This document shows positions 1 to 11,499 of a DNA stretch of 64,000 nt, piece by piece. Each line of letters begins with the position of its first letter. Position 1 is the stretch's first letter. The translations under genes and the position numbers were made by a program. The DNA comes from Haemaphysalis longicornis (lineage: Eukaryota; Arthropoda; Arachnida; Ixodida; Ixodidae): assembly GCA_013339765.2 (NCBI GenBank), contig CM023457.1, forward strand, positions 49,873,745-49,937,744. Reading direction: 5' to 3'. The notes under the pieces are model-generated. The model saw only the letters and a list, made by a program, of their open reading frames with translations. It was not told the DNA's origin and did no database searches.

Positions 1-284
1 TGCAAATTAAAACATTGGGATTTTTTTCAAAAAACTTCAACCGCAAATATTGCTCTATTGGAAACTTTGAGAGGAGGACAAAAAGCGTATGGGTACGAGT
101 TAGTTGGTACTCCATTGCGACTTCGTAAAGCGCAGCAATGAACACACAGGACGAGGGAGACAGGGACCAGCGCTACTTACAACTGAATTTTAATAACAAC
201 GATGGGACTTATAAATAGAAAAAAAGGACACGCTGATATAACTAGGAAGTTTTTCATGTCACTGCACAGCCTCCGACGCACCTG
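1..284 (-). other. Penelope-like 3' flank
   Basis: No gene is seen. On the minus strand this lies immediately downstream of the GIY-YIG remnant. It contains a run of GACAGGGACCAGCGCTACTT-type sequence near 150-180, which resembles the short 'agcgctg...gtctct' segments found beside Penelope-like elements in tick genomes. A related imperfect hairpin occurs at 24987-25075. Assignment to the element's untranslated tail is inference. Confidence 0.35.
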
Positions 285-806
285 TCATGCACACATATGT
301 GAAAACAAAAAAGACAGCTCTTTTGGGCTCAAAGGTATGGCCTTTGGGCTGACACAGTCACCTATCCGCTGCATTTCCGCGGCCTCAACAATATCTCGCG
401 TGCACTGATCAGCGTCTCGAAATATGACGGAGCACTCATCATACATAGGCTCGAACTTGTAGCACTCATGGCAATGAATACCCAAATTACTATCGTTGCC
501 TTTCCGTACCTTGTTACAGTGTTCCCGTAGGCGAGTGTTGAGGCGCTCGCCTACGTGATAGGGATGTCTTGCCAGAGTACACTTTTTTACAAGTGAGGGG
601 CCACTTGTAAACCACCCCTGAGGACAAAAAAATCGCTGAAGATTACTATACTCCCTTATCGGAAATTTGGGTGCCGCGTGAGCTGCAGTCTTCTCGTTCA
701 CGGCGCATATCTGCTGCGTCTCAAGAAGTGAATGCGTGATCAGCGAACGTATGGCGGCGCGCACAACTCTGCTGTTATCTCGTAGCACGTGGCCGCTGCG
801 GGCCAT
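285..806 (-). pseudogene. Penelope-like element, GIY-YIG endonuclease end
   Basis: This is an open frame of 173 codons, but only the C-terminal half looks like protein of a known family. Residues ~88-173 carry NTRLREHCNKV, then a GIHCHEC Cys/His patch and a TRDIVEA block. In Penelope-like retroelements the GIY-YIG nuclease has this order: basic helix after the GxTGR loop, CxxC-type zinc site, then a Glu in an [ST]REIVEA helix. The GIY and YIG strands are missing or unrecognisable, so the domain is 5' truncated and cannot be catalytic. The N-terminal ~50 residues are translated from a non-coding repeat that recurs at about 29790-29935. In the family this enzyme nicks target DNA for Penelope retrotransposition. 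Family assignment is fairly sure; exact borders are not. Confidence 0.6.
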
Positions 807-2192
807 CGTGTTATTGCAATTCGTATTTAAACCTCCCGCGCAGATGTCACGTGGCTCGGACTATCCACGCTGGAAAGCAGATAGCATGTTCCTACAAGTA
901 GGGTTTGAAACTTCCGCGCAAATGTCAACTGGTTTAGATTAGCGGCGAAGGAAACAGTGTTTCAGGAGGGGAGGCTGCGGAGCGCACTCCTCGTGCGCCG
1001 ACGCTTGAAACCAGACGCTGGGGGAGGCGCCTCACCATTTTCATCTGCCGTCGCTGCTGCGTTCGGTCAGTCGGTTACAAGGACGTCTACGCCATGAAGC
1101 CCAGGCAGCGGCTACCGGAGGGCTGCGCCGATTAATATTTACCGATGAGCGCGAATCGCGCCCCTAGGCAAATCATTTCTGTTATGAAAGTGGAAACATA
1201 GCCTACGGTATTCATCGTCCTCTTGCAGACTCAAAAATTACAGAGCTCATTTTGAAGCGAAGCTGTAGTGTCTCACTGATGCCATTGTGCGCCATACGCC
1301 CTGTAAGAAAGCCAACGTTCTGTGACGATGACGAATGATCAGGCGTGAAGTGAAAGACCCCGCCGTGGTGGGCGTCGTACCTCGGTCCCTTGCGCATGAA
1401 ACCGGCGTCTGTCCGATTGCTCCATTTTGAGATGGTCGACCCGAACACCAAGCAGCAGGTACCGATTCGCGCCCTACACTCCAAAGGCAAATATGAGGCC
1501 TACGGAGTGCACACCAGAGGTTTGCTGTGGCGGCTCTAGAAAAGTGGTGCGCACCTTCAGAGTAGCAAATACTCTAAGTTTGGGATTTACCAACCAAAGA
1601 ATCCATCACGAGAAAGCTGGGCGTTCAACCACCGTCGTCGTTCAACGGAAAGTGCTAGATTGTTTTACTACTTCTGTCTCCTCAAGCCCAAATTTTTCTC
1701 GAGGCTAGGATATACGAGCCGATTTGCAGCAGCACAGAGATCATTTCGGGCAACTCAGTCCGATTTCAAAAACTGCGATAAGGATCTTTTGTTAATAATT
1801 GTGTAAAACAGCCCACTACAGCATTCCTGAGCTACAAAGTTTAGTATGATTGCTTTGAACGCTTTTCGAGCCTGAGGTGATTCGCGGCCACAGCACACCT
1901 TGCGCGTTTGTGGTCGGTGAGAGATAGAGAGAGAACGATCTTTAAGGAAGTCTTAAAGAAGAAACGATCTTTAAGGAAGAAAGGAAGGAAGGAACGATTT
2001 TTAAGGAAGAAAATTCCTAACTTGCTGCGCCAGTTGATGACGTGATGAAGATGATGGCGATGCTGTTCAAGAACTTGATGTCCAAAGAAACGACGGGATA
2101 TTCAGAGCGACTGGTCAAGACCTGTGTGTTACAGGTACTGTATCAGAGATTTTGTAGCCCGTAAAGCACGTTTGGGACAAGCCCATGGTCCT
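807..2192. other. No gene recognised; short GA-rich repeats
   Basis: No convincing coding region. At about 1940-2010 there are three near copies of CGATCTTTAAGGAAG with GGAAG runs between them. About 1590-1640 resembles 57010-57060 (AAGAATCCATCA, then TTCAACCACC). The last ~160 bases, up to the TA element, may be the continuation on the minus strand of the RNase H LINE at 3349-4357, split by that element; this is an inference from position, not from a recognised domain. Confidence 0.3.
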
Positions 2193-3348
2193 TAAAGGGG
2201 TACTGACACAAAATTTTAAGGCGAGATAACTTCGGAGATAGATTGGTGTGAACATATTTACATCATCTGCAAAATATCAGCGGCGAATACAGCCAAGAAC
2301 ATATTTAAAATCAGTTTTAAAGTGTGCGAAACGCAAACGAGCAGCCAGCAGAGGACCACGCGCAATCGACATCCGTGGATATTGTGGAAATAAACAACAT
2401 CCAAACACGTCACGAGTTTGAGTTTGCCGCTTCCGCACTGCCGGCGTTTTTCGCCGGCTCGCCGCTCCAATCGGAGGGCCGGAGGGCGGAGCTTCTGCTC
2501 TCGAGAACGAACGACCCGATCGTTGGCGGCGGAGGCGCCGTGATTTCGTCGGCTTATCACGCAGCCAAAGTTCTACAGCGATTCCAGGCACGCTGTTTCT
2601 ACTATTACTTTTTCTTTACATTAGATGCGAAAACGCGCCGGAGACACGAAAAGCCTACTGAGCAAGCCGGACGGTCGCTGTGCAGGCGGCGGCCACGGCC
2701 GCGAAGTGGCCGCCCAGGCCGGCGCAGGATAGCTCGAGTGATACCTTGTTACCGCTGCCAAGTCCAAACTTGGCAGCTTATATGAGAAGGAGTTAGTGAT
2801 GCGATGGCGGGTTCCATTAAAAATTGCCATCTGCACCGCTTACGAGAGCGGCAGTCGAATATCCGCCGCAGTGCTAAGCCGAACACATCTGTAGGCGGAC
2901 CTGTAGACAGACCGGCTGGCTGCTCCCAGCGCGCGTCTTTGTACCCACTGTCTTGAGCGTCGCGCGTCGTTCTTTAGCCGCCGTAAGCATTTGTACTCGC
3001 AGCGCCTGCGTCACGTCCACGGTCGCTTTTTAATTAAGCGGCTCACGAGATCAGTACGTGGGGGCATTCGCAGAAACTGCCGGCGATGCGGATTCGGCAG
3101 TGCTACGGCAGCTCTGGCTCTGTGATATCCCTCCGACGGTCACGTGGTCAGCTTTGTTCACACAAAATCCATCGTTTCGCGGCACCCGTGGAAATCGAAA
3201 CTGCGAGTGGCCGCATTGAAAATGCCTCTAATTAAACAACCGTCGCACGCTGAAGCAAATGAGGTTTCTACAGGTGAAAAGTAGGTCACTAGCTACTTAT
3301 CGCAACAAAAAAAACAAGATGCAAAATTTTTGTGTCTGTGCTCCTTTA
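2193..3348. mobile_element. TA-flanked TIR element, copy 1
   Basis: The segment begins TAAAGGGGTACTGACACAAA and ends with its near inverted complement (GTGTCTGTGCTCCTTTA). Terminal repeats are ~25 bp with a few mismatches. A TA sits at both edges, which cannot be told apart from the TIR itself. A second copy lies at 21105-22319 in the opposite orientation and aligns end to end, which defines the element. It has no transposase-like frame, so it is non-autonomous. TA targets suggest mobilisation by a Tc1/mariner-type transposase (inference). The 104- and 153-codon frames inside are not conserved coding sequence. The portion 2770-2900 contains the GAATATCCGCCGC..GCTAAGCC module also found in the palindrome at 48-51 kb. 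Confidence 0.75.
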
Positions 3349-4357
3349 TACGTCCTTTACCTGAATGTCCGCGGAAAGCGGCAGTCCCAAAGACACTGTG
3401 ATGGACACTCTTTGAGCACCGAATCGAGCACATTTACAGACCAGGTGCTGGAAGGTTTCTTGCCCATCAGAGTGTGGGCAGAGTGGCGACGTAGCTCGTC
3501 CCATCTTACAGAGGAAGTTGCGCGTGTATGCGACATTCAACCGCATGCGATGTAGAATTGCTTCTACCCGCTTGGAGAGACCTGGTGGCATTTTGAATTT
3601 GCAGTTGGGATCGACGGAAGATAGCGGTGCGTAATGACGTGATACGTCATCTCAGGCTGCAGTTATCCCACAATAGGCTGAAATCCTACTGAACTGCTAT
3701 GTGATGGTGCGCTTGTAGAGCTGGAAGATGTAAAGCGTGTATGTCAGACACAAGGAGGTCTTTTGGAAAATACGCTAGACTTTCAAGGGCAGCCCTTGAG
3801 TCTGTGAAGGGGGACCACTCTCGTGCGGGTTTCGTGATGATATGACCGAAAGCCACCGTCAGAGCTGCAAGTTCGGTAGCCGTAATTGACGTTTTGTGAC
3901 GGTGCATGGCACTGATGTTGGTGCGTGATGACGGTATCCATACTCTGACAGTGGATTATTTCGTTGACACCGACCATCAGTGTACACATGAGCGGGGTGC
4001 TTGTATATCCGCGAAATGTAGTCCAGAGCCGGACAATTTTAGTGTGGGAGCCGGGATATGCGCATTCCTCGTGATGCCGGGTACAGTAGTCGTGACTAGT
4101 ATGGGCAGGAACATCCAGGGCGGGTGCTCCGGAGTAGCAGGCTCTTGATAGACCTTCGGCAGAAATTCATGCACTTCTTTGGCCCAACTTGTTGCTAGAG
4201 GATAGCCCCGCTGTCCTGCCACAATTCGCAAACACGCACGAAGCAATTCCTGCGTGCTTAGAGCGAGCGGTGCGAGCTGCCTGCATTCTGTCAGCGTTTT
4301 AATGGGAGAGGTTGTTATTGGAACGACAATGCAAAGACACAAAATTTGTGCTTGCAT
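3349..4357 (-). pseudogene. RNase H LINE 3' end (R1/I-like), degenerate
   Basis: Read on the minus strand, the pieces follow the order of the C-terminal half of an RNase H-bearing non-LTR retrotransposon. About 4357-3977 gives an inter-domain segment (QELLRACLRI). About 3907-3686 gives RNase H blocks with AELAALTVAFG (catalytic Glu) and FTDSRAALESL (catalytic Asp). About 3591-3346 gives RLNVAYTRNFL followed by a Cys/His cluster (SPLCPH...HLVCKC) matching the usual C-terminal zinc motif. Frames differ between blocks and stops intervene, so it is dead. Reverse transcriptase and endonuclease parts are absent. It stops exactly where the TA-flanked element begins, so that element probably inserted into it. 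Confidence 0.65.
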
Positions 4358-6039
4358 GTTCTAGCGCTTTGTCAGTTTCTTTTGATACAGAGACCAAAGC
4401 AGGGATGCTGGTCATTGACGATAGCGGCGTATCACTGCACAACGTGAGTAACTGAAAGGCACACCTACTACTAGCCAATGCTGATTGATTTGGCTTTAGC
4501 AAAATAATAATAGCGATAGTACTTTTGACCGAGCTTAGCAAATTATCTATGATTTTCTTTTGCATGGGCTGTTGGTTTGTTCGCCCCGTGATGCTTAGCC
4601 TCAGAGACAATACCCTGAAAATTGCTTAAGCGCTCTATGTTCACATTTCCTGCTGTGGAGGTACCCTCGCGTGCCTGAAGCCTCACATCTTGAGCAGCTG
4701 CTGCCATTGGGCCAGGTGGCGTTCCTGAAGACTGTCGCCCCGCCGCATGAGAAATGTTCGACGGGGCCAGTCATTAGCCCTTTTGTCAGCCCGTATTTAC
4801 CTGTTTTTCCTTTGACTCAGGATGCGTGTTTCGGCGTGGGCGCCCAAATTGAGATGAAATGAGTTAATCATCGTATTCGCCGGCGCGTAAAATCAACATA
4901 AACGTGTTGGTTTTTAAGCGTTAACAGATGGCCTGAAGTTCTTGCTTTCATCATTATCGTCATCGGTGCAATTCTTTCTTGCTATCGCTTAGTCAATGTG
5001 ACTAGGAAACGGCAACGCTTTTCTCTAAGTCCATGGTTTTTCAAACAATCCTAAGTAAACATCTTTGTTTTGGGAATATTCCTTATTATACTTTCGCGCA
5101 ATCGTATCTGTTTAAGATTTTTCAAATTCGTTAAAAAGGCCGCTTTCATTTAGCTACTATTAAAAAACTTCGACTTTCCCGTTGATGTATTCATTTATAC
5201 CAAGACGAAGCTATTTTGCTCTGACGGTATTTCAATAAGTAATTTATGTAAAAAACTTACTTCTGCAATTGACATTTTCCAACCACAGAAATAAGTCTGC
5301 TCGCTCACACAACAAAAATGCTAATGCTGGAGAAAATTTTGTTTCAAAACTAGCCGAAGTTTCTGTTCAGCATTTAAACTGTTTGTTGCCCGCGTCTTTT
5401 TCCGCCGGCAATGCATATAGGATGACCAGCTGGCATGCAGAAGTTTTTGCCTTGGACCCTGCTACACAGGATGGGGAAAATTTTTTTGTTCCAGCCGTCG
5501 CAAGTTAAACGTCAAAACCGCTGGCGAAGAAATACACGTATCTATTATTTGGCAACCTTCATAATTCCTGGCCTACATATCGCGCCCCGTTCAACGATAA
5601 AGTCCAAACGCTTCGACTCTGTGCAAACCCGCAAAAACTGCGAATATTAAATCAGGAACCTTTTTGAATTCATATGCTCGCAGTTTTGAGAATATTACAA
5701 TACAAATATTGGTGGTTCATAGTACAGAAACATAATGTAGGCTCCCTGTTTACTAAACCGTTACCGCCAGTAATTGGTTGGTTTGCCAGAGATAAACATT
5801 TTTATACCTCAATACTGGCTTTCGTGCAAAAAGATGGCCTTTGATTGTTCTCTTTAAAAAGGCGCCTAAACCAGTATTGTAAGTACTTTTTTTCAACAAT
5901 GCAAACCCTAAAACAGTTATTTTGCTGTAGTTTATATAATTGGGACTGTTTATCGCAATCCAAATAAGGAAACATGAAAACATACTCCTCGAATGAAACA
6001 AATCAATTGGGATTAAAAGCGATCCAATCAGACATGCCC
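4358..6039. other. No gene recognised
   Basis: Sequence is AT-rich from ~4900 and has no repeat, domain or long credible frame that I recognise. Frames of 60-103 codons here have no family-like features. The final few hundred bases may be the 5' part of the Penelope-like remnant that follows, but no motif supports it. Confidence 0.3.
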
Positions 6040-6620
6040 AGTAACCTGCTGAAAGATGCTCCCAATAATGCCACAGATAAGTTCATCAACGACGTCAAAT
6101 TTCATAGTGACCGCAGCATTAGGACAGTGTGCTTCTGCACACCTTAGCGTTCTATTTGGATTCACATTTGTGGTATACCAGGGCAAGTTTTTCATCCTAA
6201 AGGAGGGGCTTTGCATCCGGTCTTCCCTAGCACCATTCTTAAGGAACCTGCTTTCGGCCGTGTTTGATGGGACATTTCAGCCATCCCTGCATAACAAAGA
6301 TGCAGTCCAAGTCTTTTGGTAAGTGAACGGCTTCTTTGTCATTATTGAGGCCTCGTAAGAATCAATGGCCAGCAGCGAGGAGGAAATTTGCTGTATGTTT
6401 GTGTCCGCACTTTCACCGGAGCTCACCAAGGAAGTTCCGGAGGCGGGAACTCAACGTTTCCTGGGCCTACGTTTGTCACGTCAAGTTCTACACCTGTGCT
6501 AGAAGTACGCCCCTACAAGCAAAAAAAAAGATTTTACCATTTTCATTGGCCCATTCCCAGGTTACGAAGCGTGGGATAGGCTTTACCGCGCGGTTGAATT
6601 CGGTGGTTTAATCTTGCCCT
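6040..6620 (+). pseudogene. Penelope-like reverse transcriptase remnant
   Basis: Three successive blocks in two or three frames match the order in Penelope-like reverse transcriptases. At 6170-6270, YQGKFFILKEGLCIRSSLAP resembles the conserved 'G..Y.Q..GI.IGS..AP' palm motif. At 6305-6345 a decayed RYVDD-like stretch reads VFW*VNGFFVII with an internal stop. At 6510-6580, KKILPFSLAHSQVTKRGIGF matches the 'LPF.SAHS..VKRGIA' block downstream of the palm. Frameshifts near 6330 and 6490 and in-frame stops make it inactive. It could belong to the same family as the GIY-YIG remnant at 285-806, but orientation and distance say they are not one insertion. Confidence 0.6.
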
Positions 6621-6985
6621 TATATAATGGAACGCAGCTTGGATACGCTAATAGAGCCGTTGCTGTAGGAAGGCTACTCGCAGGCCTTCATTTCGAGTAA
6701 TGCTGACGCAGTACTAAATTATTCCGCTCTGGTAACAAAATGTGAGGTAAGAACAATTGCGGGAAACGTCCCTCACTACCTTTCACCAGCACAATAAGGT
6801 GACTGAAATAGCAGATAAGCGGACCTTGTTCCCATTTTTCATTGCCGTTCCGATCACGGTGATTATTTTCTCAACCTTGATATATGTATTCCTGTATACC
6901 ACAAAAATGACAACTACCACATTCGCCGCTGGAAAAGCACACCTTCAAGCAGCCCAATAGCACTGGCAAGCAGGGCTGCGTCTTT

Positions 6986-6987
<2 letters not shown>
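6621..6987. other. No gene recognised
   Basis: A 67-codon frame at 6757-6960 (+) encodes one very hydrophobic stretch (FFIAVPITVIIFSTLIYVFLY) that would span a membrane. It has no homologue I recognise, no clear gene context and could be chance, so it is not called as a gene. Confidence 0.25.
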
Positions 6988-7035
<48 letters not shown>

Positions 7036-7071
7036 ATATATATTATATATATAATATATATATATATATAT

Positions 7072-7109
<38 letters not shown>
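6988..7109. repeat. (TA)n microsatellite
   Basis: About 120 bases of almost pure TA, broken by a few TTA/ATAAT steps that give it short internal symmetry. It ends 30 bases before the RTE remnant. Another TA tract at 8222 follows that remnant. Confidence 0.95.
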
Positions 7110-7112
<3 letters not shown>

Positions 7113-7139
7113 AACGTGAAGCAATGTATTCACAAGAAT

Positions 7140-8035
7140 ATGAGTTCGGCGATGACGGGGGCACGGTGGCTAGACAGGATACTGGTAAACTTTCCCAGGA
7201 GACGAAAGATCTAATTATCTAATTAGAAACGGCAAACCATGAGAATCTCAACTCCGGCTGACAGAATAGAACTAGCAGAGCTTTCGAAGTTAATAAACGT
7301 AAGACAGCTGGCATATGGAAGTATATTATGGAGAGGATCAAATATGCTGTAAAGAACGGAGGCAGCCTGAAACCGTGAAAATGCGTCTAGGCATGGGAAA
7401 AATCAGATGTGTGCACTTAAAGAACAGCAAGGCAATGTCATCCCTAAAAGCGATAAAATAGTCATAGTAGCCGAGGAGTTCTATCGAGATCTGTACAGTA
7501 GCCGGGACATCAGAATAATGCCGAACGAGAAAGTAGTTCAGAGGAGAAAGACTTCCCACCAGTAACGACAGAGTAAGGAATGCTTTGAAAGAAAGCAAAG
7601 GCGGAAAGCACCTGGTCAAGATCAGATAACAGCAGACCTCTGAAGGATGGCGCGCAAATTCTACTTGAAAAACTGGCAAACCTATACACGCAATGCCTAA
7701 TGACCGCGGGTGTGTCGGAATCTTGAAAGAACGCGAACATCATCCTAATCCTTAAGAAAGGTGACATGAAGGACCTGAAAAATTACAGGCCGATCAGCTT
7801 ACTGTCAGTTGTCTGCAAGGTACTTACCAAGGCAATCGCTAACAGAATTTCTGCCACCTTGGATTTCATTCAATCTAAAGAACAAGCAGGGTTCCGTAAA
7901 GGCTATTCAACAATGGGCCATATTGACGTGATAAATCATGTGATAGAAGTGCGCGGAGTATGCGGAACCCCTATCTATGGCCTTCATAGATTATGAGAAA
8001 GCTTTTCACTCGGTCGAAACCTCAGCAGTCCCCAC
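7140..8035 (+). pseudogene. RTE-type LINE fragment (pre-RT and RT fingers)
   Basis: Translating across frameshifts gives, in order, a linker with AEEFYRDLYSS (about 7470-7500), KAPGQDQITAD (7607-7635), CLMTAGV and then a continuous open block at 7766-7996. That block carries LKNYRPISLLSVVCKV, a TNRIS-like turn and EQAGFRKGYSTM, the classic palm-entry motifs of RTE/BovB-like reverse transcriptases. The frame is lost after about 8000, before the catalytic FADD box. The element is 5' and 3' truncated and has many stops upstream of 7766. It is the same broad family as the RTE at 31240-32128 but not the same copy. Confidence 0.75.
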
Positions 8036-8221
8036 TCTCAGCGGTCCCCACTCTGGGGCGTGTTTTTCTTTCTTTCTTCTTCTGTATATTTAAAAAAATG
8101 TTAACTTCATTACCCGAATTAAAAAAAGAGCCTAACCACACCCCTATGCCTCCTTTGGCGTTGTAGACTGCCGACGTATCTTTCTGTATTTCCTCAACGA
8201 GCCCCTCATTTCCTCATTATC

Positions 8222-8285
<64 letters not shown>
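8222..8285. repeat. (TA)n microsatellite
   Basis: About 64 bases of TA with one TTA interruption, followed by ATTTATACATGTGTATGTG-type sequence grading into TG-rich DNA. Confidence 0.95.
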
Positions 8286-8288
<3 letters not shown>

Positions 8289-11200
8289 ATTATTTATACA
8301 TGTGTATGTGTGCACGTGTGTATGTGTGGGTACAGTCACGGTGGTAAACCATGAAACATGTTCTTAAACAGCAACACAATTAACATCACCAGAGAGTGGT
8401 TCACGTTCCCCAGCGACAGCAGCCTTTTAACCAGTTCGACGAGAAACTGAAAGCTACTTTGCCATCACCGGATCTACGAGGCTATCTTGCGCCGTTTTGT
8501 TTGTTTCCGCCATACTGGGCTCATTACATCTTGCCTGCGTAAATCTTCCCCATTACGTCAACTCCAATCAAGTCAACTACTCCAAGTCAACTCCAAGGCT
8601 TTAATTCTGGATCTCCGAAGCCGTAATATGCCCATGGCCATGACCAATGAAGCAAATCATAGTGCTACGCCCTCGTCGGCGGTTCTTTGGCCGCGGTGCT
8701 TCGCGCCATCAAAAAGCGTCAATCTTCAGCCATATGACGTCGAAATTGGCGGTAATAACAGGAACGAGCAAGCAATCAGGACCGATGGCAGGACGTTATA
8801 AAACTAGACAACCGGATCTTCGATGTGACGAGCGTTGCCAACCTAATGTTCTGGAGCCATGAGCGTAACGTCTGACGTGCTCTTGCTTCAACGTTCCCAT
8901 TCCAGAGGTTTTTGGCACCGAGAATTCTAGAATTTACCAGCGGTGCAGCGCTTGCGTGTGCGAGCACAGCAAGGTTGTGAAAACTTAATGAGTGTGATGT
9001 GGTGAGTAGATAGGCTCGAAGATGAAGTAGGAGAAAGAAGAGATGGGGCACACCAAAATGGAAGAATTGGGGAAAGGGAAAAAGAAAAGAAAAGAAAGAA
9101 GCCAAGTAAAAGTTCGCAATACAAATTTTTAGATTAGTTCCATGAAGGAGGTACCCCAGAAAGGAGAAGAAAAGGAAATTGAAGTGGTGACGCATTAAAA
9201 GCTGACACAAGAAAAGGCGAGTTGAGGAGGAATACGAGAACCAAGCGAGCGGGGTTTGGGACGCGATCCTGAGAGAGATGAAGAGAGAGAGAGAGAGAGA
9301 GAAACTTTTTCCTGAACAGCCCTTGTCTGGGCCATCGTGCCACAGTCTCGCGACCCTGGGGTGATCAGTTGGTCCTCCTTCGCCCTGATGCTCAACCTTC
9401 CAGCGGCTTTGCTATGCTTAGGTTAGGTTAGGTTAGCCGCCCAGTTCACCAGCAGCTTCGCAATGCTGGCGTCAGGTGCTGTAACGCTTGGAACATCGGG
9501 GTGCGAGCAGGGTGACATATTAGCCTTATCCCTGGGCCCCGGTCACCTCGGGTTAAGCCACCACCACGCGCCATCAAACGCGCTGCGCGCCATGATTGCC
9601 GCTCACTCGCCAGGTGGCTTCTCTCAACCGGACATGGACGTCCACAGTGGAATAGTGCACTTTACAATAACGGCAGAACTTGCATCATTACCTAAGACAG
9701 AAAGGCGACAAAAGGTTGGCATGAGTAGATTTAAGATAGAGGACTTTTTGGGACTCATCAGCTAATGGTGGTTAGTATGGTGTTGTGTCTATGCCCTGAT
9801 TACTTTGAGTTGATAAGTTTGAGCCAGTTTATTTTTTTGTTTTGTTCATTTTGATTTTAATTTATACAAATACAGTTATGTGTTTTCGACTGGACACTTG
9901 TTCCTTGTCCTGGTCAGACGCATGACAACGAGTACACTTGAAACGTCATTGACTTATGTAAGCTCATCGGTTTTATAACGCTGGAAGGGAAAAAGATCAA
10001 GCTCGTTTTCAAAGGAAATCAATGATAACGCTGCTCTCGCTGGTGAACACAAAGCGCCCTGTGTTGATGATTAGGACGATATTTGGGTTTAACATGGCTT
10101 ATTTTTTCTACTGATAACCTGGCGTAATTGCATTGGGGAAGATTTTTCAAGTTCACCAGAAACACCAAAATCACCACATCAATACTGTGCGATTCACATT
10201 CGCCAGCGAAAGGGCTCTCATCGTGAGCAGAAACAAATTTAAGAGGAACAACATCGCCATATCTTTGGATACCGGTTGCCGTAGGATTTGGCTTTGTAAC
10301 TTTTGTCATAACCTGTTTATAAATTCTGGCCTTTGGAAAACCTTCAAAAATCATTCCATATCAATATTTCTCCCCGCAGAAACACCCAATTAGCGTTTGG
10401 GAGCGACAAAGTTTGGTAACAAGGTTTTTTCTGCCAGTAGAAAAGGTTAGCTTTTGGTAGTCACAGGTTTTACTCAGTCTCCTAACACCAAGAGCAGTGA
10501 AGAAGAAGGGCCTCGACAAAGGAACTCACGAGCACCCATAGCCACCGATTAGCACGCGATTCAGTATTATTAGCTTGGCTGCATGGCTGCAACGTCGAAA
10601 CTTCGTTCATACGCTTGTGATCGCCATCATTTTTCACCCCTAGCAGTGAAACGTGACGGGACAGTATAGATATGCATGTATGGGCAATATAGGCAGCACT
10701 GCAACTTTGAAGATGTAAAGAACACGAAAAATAAACCTTCGAACCACGTTCATTGCCTTTTCAGCGAAGAGACTTTCCTTAGTAAAGGTAAACACTCATC
10801 ACTGGCACACCATTTTCTGCAATCCACCGGAAAAGGTGGTAAATACTCGAAAAGCAGTCATCTCGGCGGCGCGCAGACGGTGCGCGTCATCTGCGTGCGC
10901 TGGGCTGTTCACTCAGCTCGGAGTGGTGTGCTCTAGTGCGTAGTTCAAAAGTGCTTGCCACAATGTGCTGAGTCTTTGGAGAACTTTCAACTGCTTTAGC
11001 CTGTGGTGTGATGCCGTTCAAAGCGCAAACGTCGCTGGGTTAGCAATGTGCGGTGGTGGGTTATGGAACAAATCGTGTCACTAGATACGTTTACAGAGTA
11101 TCGGCAAGTTTTAAAGCAAAGCTTTTTACCTCTACCCCCAAGGGTTGTTTCGCGACCGTTGGTGTCAACAGAAAACTACAGCGAAGAAACAAAAGAAGTT
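8286..11200. other. No gene recognised; simple repeats
   Basis: About 2.9 kb without a recognisable gene. Features seen: purine-rich DNA at 9000-9200 on the + strand, (GA)n at 9285-9302, and GGTTAGGTTAGGTTAG at 9420-9436 (three TTAGG units, the arthropod telomere motif, here interstitial and tiny). Frames of 100-144 codons at 8776-9210 and 10019-10354 show no known domain and are biased by the base composition. A GTTATAAAAC box at 8794-8803 could be a promoter but nothing else supports it. Confidence 0.3.
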
Positions 11201-11204
11201 ACTA

Positions 11205-11305
11205 GAACCGCCAGGAATCGAACCTGGAACTAATACTAGCAACAAAGCAACTAGCAACAAACCCAGAGCCCGTTGTCTTACGGATTGAGCTACGAGACCA
11301 CGCGG
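11205..11305 (-). other. tRNA-like sequence (pseudo-tRNA or SINE head)
   Basis: The minus strand reads GTCTCGTAGCTCAATCCGTAAG (internal box A) and, about 60 bases on, CCAGGTTCGATTCCTGG, a perfect T-arm hairpin with box B (GGTTCGATTCC). The spacer between the boxes is long and repetitive (TTGCTAGTTGCTTTGTTGCTAGT) and no canonical anticodon arm forms, so a working tRNA is unlikely. A tRNA-derived SINE head or a pseudogene with an expanded variable region fits better. Confidence 0.5.
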
Positions 11306-11499
11306 AGACGGGATAGACAGCTGGTGCACTCACCAAGCACATCTGCGGGTTTACCCCCTGCATTCTCGCTTAATGCCACGTGAAAGCGCCACGCGACCTC
11401 TAGCGCCGCTGTGCGTTCCGCCCACTGCACGTGTAGCGGCCGTGTGCGCGCCTTGCGCATGCGCAAGCAGTTACAAAAATTTAAGGAAGCCCACACCAA

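Noticed and set aside
6757..6960. Small membrane protein gene
   Set aside because: One hydrophobic segment in a 67-codon frame is not enough. It has no homologue I know and lies among element debris.
9420..9436. GGTTAGGTTAGGTTAG as a telomere
   Set aside because: Only three TTAGG units, embedded in ordinary sequence. At best a tiny interstitial telomere-like tract.
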